A stretch of DNA of 64,000 bases, taken from assembly GCA_937895705.1 (NCBI GenBank), contig CALBKM010000034.1, positions 124,001 through 188,000 of the forward strand, given 5' to 3'. This stretch comes from an uncultured Clostridia bacterium. GTDB lineage: Bacteria; Bacillota; Clostridia; Lachnospirales; Lachnospiraceae. The notes under the pieces are model-generated. The model saw nothing but the letters and a program-made list of their open reading frames with translations. It searched no databases and was not told the origin of the DNA. Below, piece by piece: positions 61,731 through 64,000 of the stretch (positions within the stretch are counted from its first letter, which is position 1; each line of letters opens with the position of its first letter). The position numbers and the translations under genes were made by a program.

Positions 61731-62393
61731 ATGAAAGCATTTTTAAAAAAATACCGCCATGCCTTGCTGATTCTTACATATCTTCCGTTCTATCTGCTCT
61801 GGTTCTTCTTGTTGGAGCAGCATGTAACCGAGGATTATTCCGTTATCGAATCTCCGCTGGATTCCTATATCCCGTTTAACGAATATTTTATCATTCCGTA
61901 CTTGCTGTGGTTCCCATTTATCGCATTTTCCACACTGTATTTTATTTTTCTGGACAGAATCGAATGCTATCGCCTGTGCGGTTTGTTAATTGCGGGCATG
62001 ACCGTCTTTTTACTGGTTTCCACCTTCTACCCGAACGGCGTAAATCTGCGCCCGGATCTTTCGGAACTGGGCCGGGACAACTTCTGTATCGACCTTGTGG
62101 CTTCTTTGCACAAAGCAGACACTTCCACAAACGTCTGCCCGAGTATTCATGTATATAACTCTCTTGCGGTGTGCCTTGCTTTTTTGGTTTCTCCGCACTC
62201 AAAGGGAAAACGTCTCTTCAAAACCGGAGTTGTCATTCTGACTGCTCTGATTTGTATGTCCACGGTGTTCTTAAAGCAACACTCCGTTATCGACGTATTC
62301 TGGGCATTTGTCCTGATTGCGGTTGCCGCTCCTTTTTTCTACGCGCGCCGTGCGCCGAAAAAGGAACGGAATATCTGTCCAACCGCCGAATAG
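61731..62393 (+). CDS. PAP2-superfamily membrane phosphatase
   Basis: 220 residues. The ATG at 61731 is seven bases after AAGGAG. Five to six membrane helices. The two C-terminal PAP2 motifs are present: 'NVCPSIHVYNSLAVC' with the catalytic His, and 'FLKQHSVIDVFWAF' with the second His and Asp. The first motif (K-x6-RP) is reduced to NLRPD. The order is like that of the inositol-phosphorylceramide synthase/PAP2_3 branch, acting on lipid phosphates outside the membrane. It is convergent with the GT2 gene, ending two bases from its stop. Confidence 0.9.
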   Translation: MKAFLKKYRHALLILTYLPFYLLWFFLLEQHVTEDYSVIESPLDSYIPFNEYFIIPYLLWFPFIAFSTLYFIFLDRIECYRLCGLLIAGMTVFLLVSTFYPNGVNLRPDLSELGRDNFCIDLVASLHKADTSTNVCPSIHVYNSLAVCLAFLVSPHSKGKRLFKTGVVILTALICMSTVFLKQHSVIDVFWAFVLIAVAAPFFYARRAPKKERNICPTAE

Positions 62394-62395
62394 TC

Positions 62396-63412
62396 CTAAT
62401 TAAATTTAAAGATTTTACGGGCAACTTCATATCCCGCCTTAAAAAAGCTCTGACCGGCCTTGCTGTCCGCTTTTGACGATTGTCCCAGTATCGTCATACT
62501 GATTCTGCGATACAGCTTCTTATCATAGGCTTTCAAATACTCCCACAATTCCTGCTTCTTTGCAAGATTTTCTTCCGTCCCGCTCTTTAACAGGTAAATG
62601 GAGGAAATCGTCATCATGATACACAAATACTTTATCATGTAATTCCGTAATTTCTTCTCCTTCACCTTCCAGATATCATGAGATTCAATCATCAGCTTTG
62701 TCACTCTGACCTGCTGATCGATCCGCTTAATCATGTTAGCTTCCGTCACGGACTGGTCGTCTCTTCCGATAAAATAACGATACAAATTAAGATCCATATA
62801 ATACATACTCTTCACCGAAGGCAACGGTTGATATACAAAAATATTATCCACATAGAACGTGTGCTTCGGCAGACTGAGTCCGCACTTTTTCAAAAGCTCG
62901 GTCCGGTAAATAACGGAATGCATAAGAATATACTGTCCCTGACGGAAATGTCCGGTATCCGCCCAAGTAAACAACTGTCCCTGAGGCAATGCACTGCGGT
63001 ACTGAATGACCTTTTTCTTGGCTTCTCCCACCTTCTCGTACACATAGTTTGCCACAAACATATCCGGTGCCGAACCGTCTTTTAAAAGCTCCCTCAGCTT
63101 CTTTAAAATATCCGCCAAAGCGTCCTCTTTTACCCAGTCGTCACTGTCCACCACTTTAAAGTACAAACCTTCCGCATGGGCAAGACCGGTCATCACCGCA
63201 TCTCCGTGACCTCCGTTTTCCTTATGCACCGCCCGTACAATTCCCGGATACCTTTCCTCATATTGCTTTGCAATAGCCAGCGTATTGTCGGACGAACCGT
63301 CGTCCACTACAATAATCTCCATATCGTCTCCGCCGGAAAGCAATGTATTAATAGCCTTTTCCATATACGCTTCCGAATTGTAACACGGTATTACCGCCGA
63401 AATTACTTTCAT
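62396..63412 (-). CDS. GT2-family glycosyltransferase
   Basis: 338 residues. The GT-A motifs are 'AVIPCYNSEAYMEKAINTLL', 'VVDDGSSDNTLAIAK' and FKVVDSDDWVKEDA with the metal Asp pair. A C-terminal helical part (about 240-338) is as in wall teichoic or polysaccharide transferases. No membrane helix, so it works at the inner face. AGAGGG precedes the start. The product is not known. Confidence 0.93.
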   Translation of the reverse strand: MKVISAVIPCYNSEAYMEKAINTLLSGGDDMEIIVVDDGSSDNTLAIAKQYEERYPGIVRAVHKENGGHGDAVMTGLAHAEGLYFKVVDSDDWVKEDALADILKKLRELLKDGSAPDMFVANYVYEKVGEAKKKVIQYRSALPQGQLFTWADTGHFRQGQYILMHSVIYRTELLKKCGLSLPKHTFYVDNIFVYQPLPSVKSMYYMDLNLYRYFIGRDDQSVTEANMIKRIDQQVRVTKLMIESHDIWKVKEKKLRNYMIKYLCIMMTISSIYLLKSGTEENLAKKQELWEYLKAYDKKLYRRISMTILGQSSKADSKAGQSFFKAGYEVARKIFKFN

Positions 63413-63446
63413 AAATCCCTCTTTCCGTGCACCCTTTGCACTATCG

Positions 63447-64000
63447 TTAATAAATAAAGCTGATGTAAATCTTTCCTCCGTCAGTAAACATCTCTTCTGC
63501 TTTTTCTTTTCCTACAGTCACGCTGCGGCCTCTCACCGGGTCATAGTAAATTACGTCTCCTGATGTATATGCCGTTATCACTACCGCATCACCGGATTCT
63601 TTCAGAGTAAGCACCGGTTGCCCCTTCCAAACAAAGTAAAGCACTTCATCCAAGGAAGCCCCCGTAAGTACCGCCACATCGGCGTTTGTATATTTCTTTA
63701 ACACCTGCTGAAACGGCATTTTCGCCTCTTCCTCCGAAACCTCCGCCGTAAGCCCTTTGGCGGACAACATCATCTGTAATGCAGCCCGAACGGAATTTTT
63801 CTCTCCGGAAGCTTTCACTCCCGCTACCTGGGTCACGGATGCTGCATTTGCCTTGGTTCCTCGCTCCCAGACAATTTTACCCTTCTCGTTGATTACCGTT
63901 CCGGCTCTTTCGTCCGCGGTCACCACTGCGTCTCCCGCCGTTTCGTAAATACCGTCTATCATACCGTAATAGTATGTATAATACGCGGTATTATTTTCCT
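63447..64000 (-). CDS. C39-like peptidase-fold protein, C-terminal part
   Basis: The frame is open to the right edge, so the gene starts beyond base 64000; 184 codons are visible. It contains 'SVRAALQMMLSAKGL' and, later, 'GQPVLTLKESGDAVVITAYT' then 'VIYYDPVRGRSVTV', which follow the order of C39-like (bacteriocin-processing or AvrRpt2-like) domains. The Cys normally before the first helix is absent, as is the usual His before VVI, so it appears to be a non-catalytic member. The internal Met at 63962 is not the true start, because the frame continues upstream. Confidence 0.75.
   Translation of the reverse strand, partial: ENNTAYYTYYYGMIDGIYETAGDAVVTADERAGTVINEKGKIVWERGTKANAASVTQVAGVKASGEKNSVRAALQMMLSAKGLTAEVSEEEAKMPFQQVLKKYTNADVAVLTGASLDEVLYFVWKGQPVLTLKESGDAVVITAYTSGDVIYYDPVRGRSVTVGKEKAEEMFTDGGKIYISFIY

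Overview
The window looks like a chromosomal segment of a xylan-degrading Lachnospiraceae-type Firmicute, close to the Roseburia/Butyrivibrio/Pseudobutyrivibrio kind. This is an inference from gene content: strong AGGAGG-type ribosome binding sites, a T-box thrS leader, short lipoproteins, an FtsEX-M23-S41 cluster, a UPF0735 ACT protein beside hom, GH11/CBM36 xylanases, and A/T-rich promoters with moderate-GC genes. Most genes are on the minus strand. I see no phage, insertion sequence, rRNA or CRISPR array.

Layout. 1-4 kb: the start of an oligopeptide-type binding lipoprotein, a cluster of palindromes, and a chemoreceptor with an 11-residue repeat tail. 4-5.5 kb: an ECF sigma/anti-sigma pair with a good self-type promoter. 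5.5-11.4 kb: prfC, a CgeB-like glycosyltransferase, a CheY/CheX-like pair and a DUF1015 protein. 11.5-16.8 kb: two paralogous secreted GH11 xylanases, one with four CBM36 modules and a CE4 esterase domain. 17-21 kb: a heterodimeric ABC exporter. 21-25 kb: a divergent pair of unknown genes, then T-box-controlled thrS. 25-34 kb: two paralogous lipoproteins, a TIR-membrane-DUF6273 protein in tandem with a long DHH phosphoesterase, a FGGY sugar kinase, a zinc-ribbon membrane protein with a tiny partner, a tautomerase and an acetyltransferase. 34.2-34.5 kb: a roughly 270-bp imperfect palindrome. 34.5-42.3 kb: a six-gene MacAB-like export operon with three adaptors, one permease and two ATPases, one fused to an AbrB-like domain.

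42.4-45.4 kb: ACT protein, homoserine dehydrogenase and an ApgM-family enzyme, probably a threonine-branch operon. 45.5-49.8 kb: ftsE-ftsX-M23 peptidase-S41 protease, a cell-wall hydrolysis module. 49.8-52.2 kb: a CdaR/PucR-type regulator and an MsmK/UgpC-type sugar-ABC ATPase. 52.4-58.1 kb: two exported unknowns, an SDR reductase, a LacI-fold/GGDEF fusion with an Hpt protein, and a M19 dipeptidase. 58.2-64 kb: two leucine tRNAs, a coiled-coil protein, a Pro/Thr-rich lipoprotein, deoB, a PAP2-family membrane protein, a GT2 glycosyltransferase and the end of a C39-like protein that runs off the window.

The best leads for something undescribed are the TIR/DUF6273 + DHH pair, the long palindrome, the three-adaptor exporter with its ABC-AbrB fusion, and the ApgM-like enzyme in the hom operon. 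No database search was possible; family names rest on motifs read by eye.
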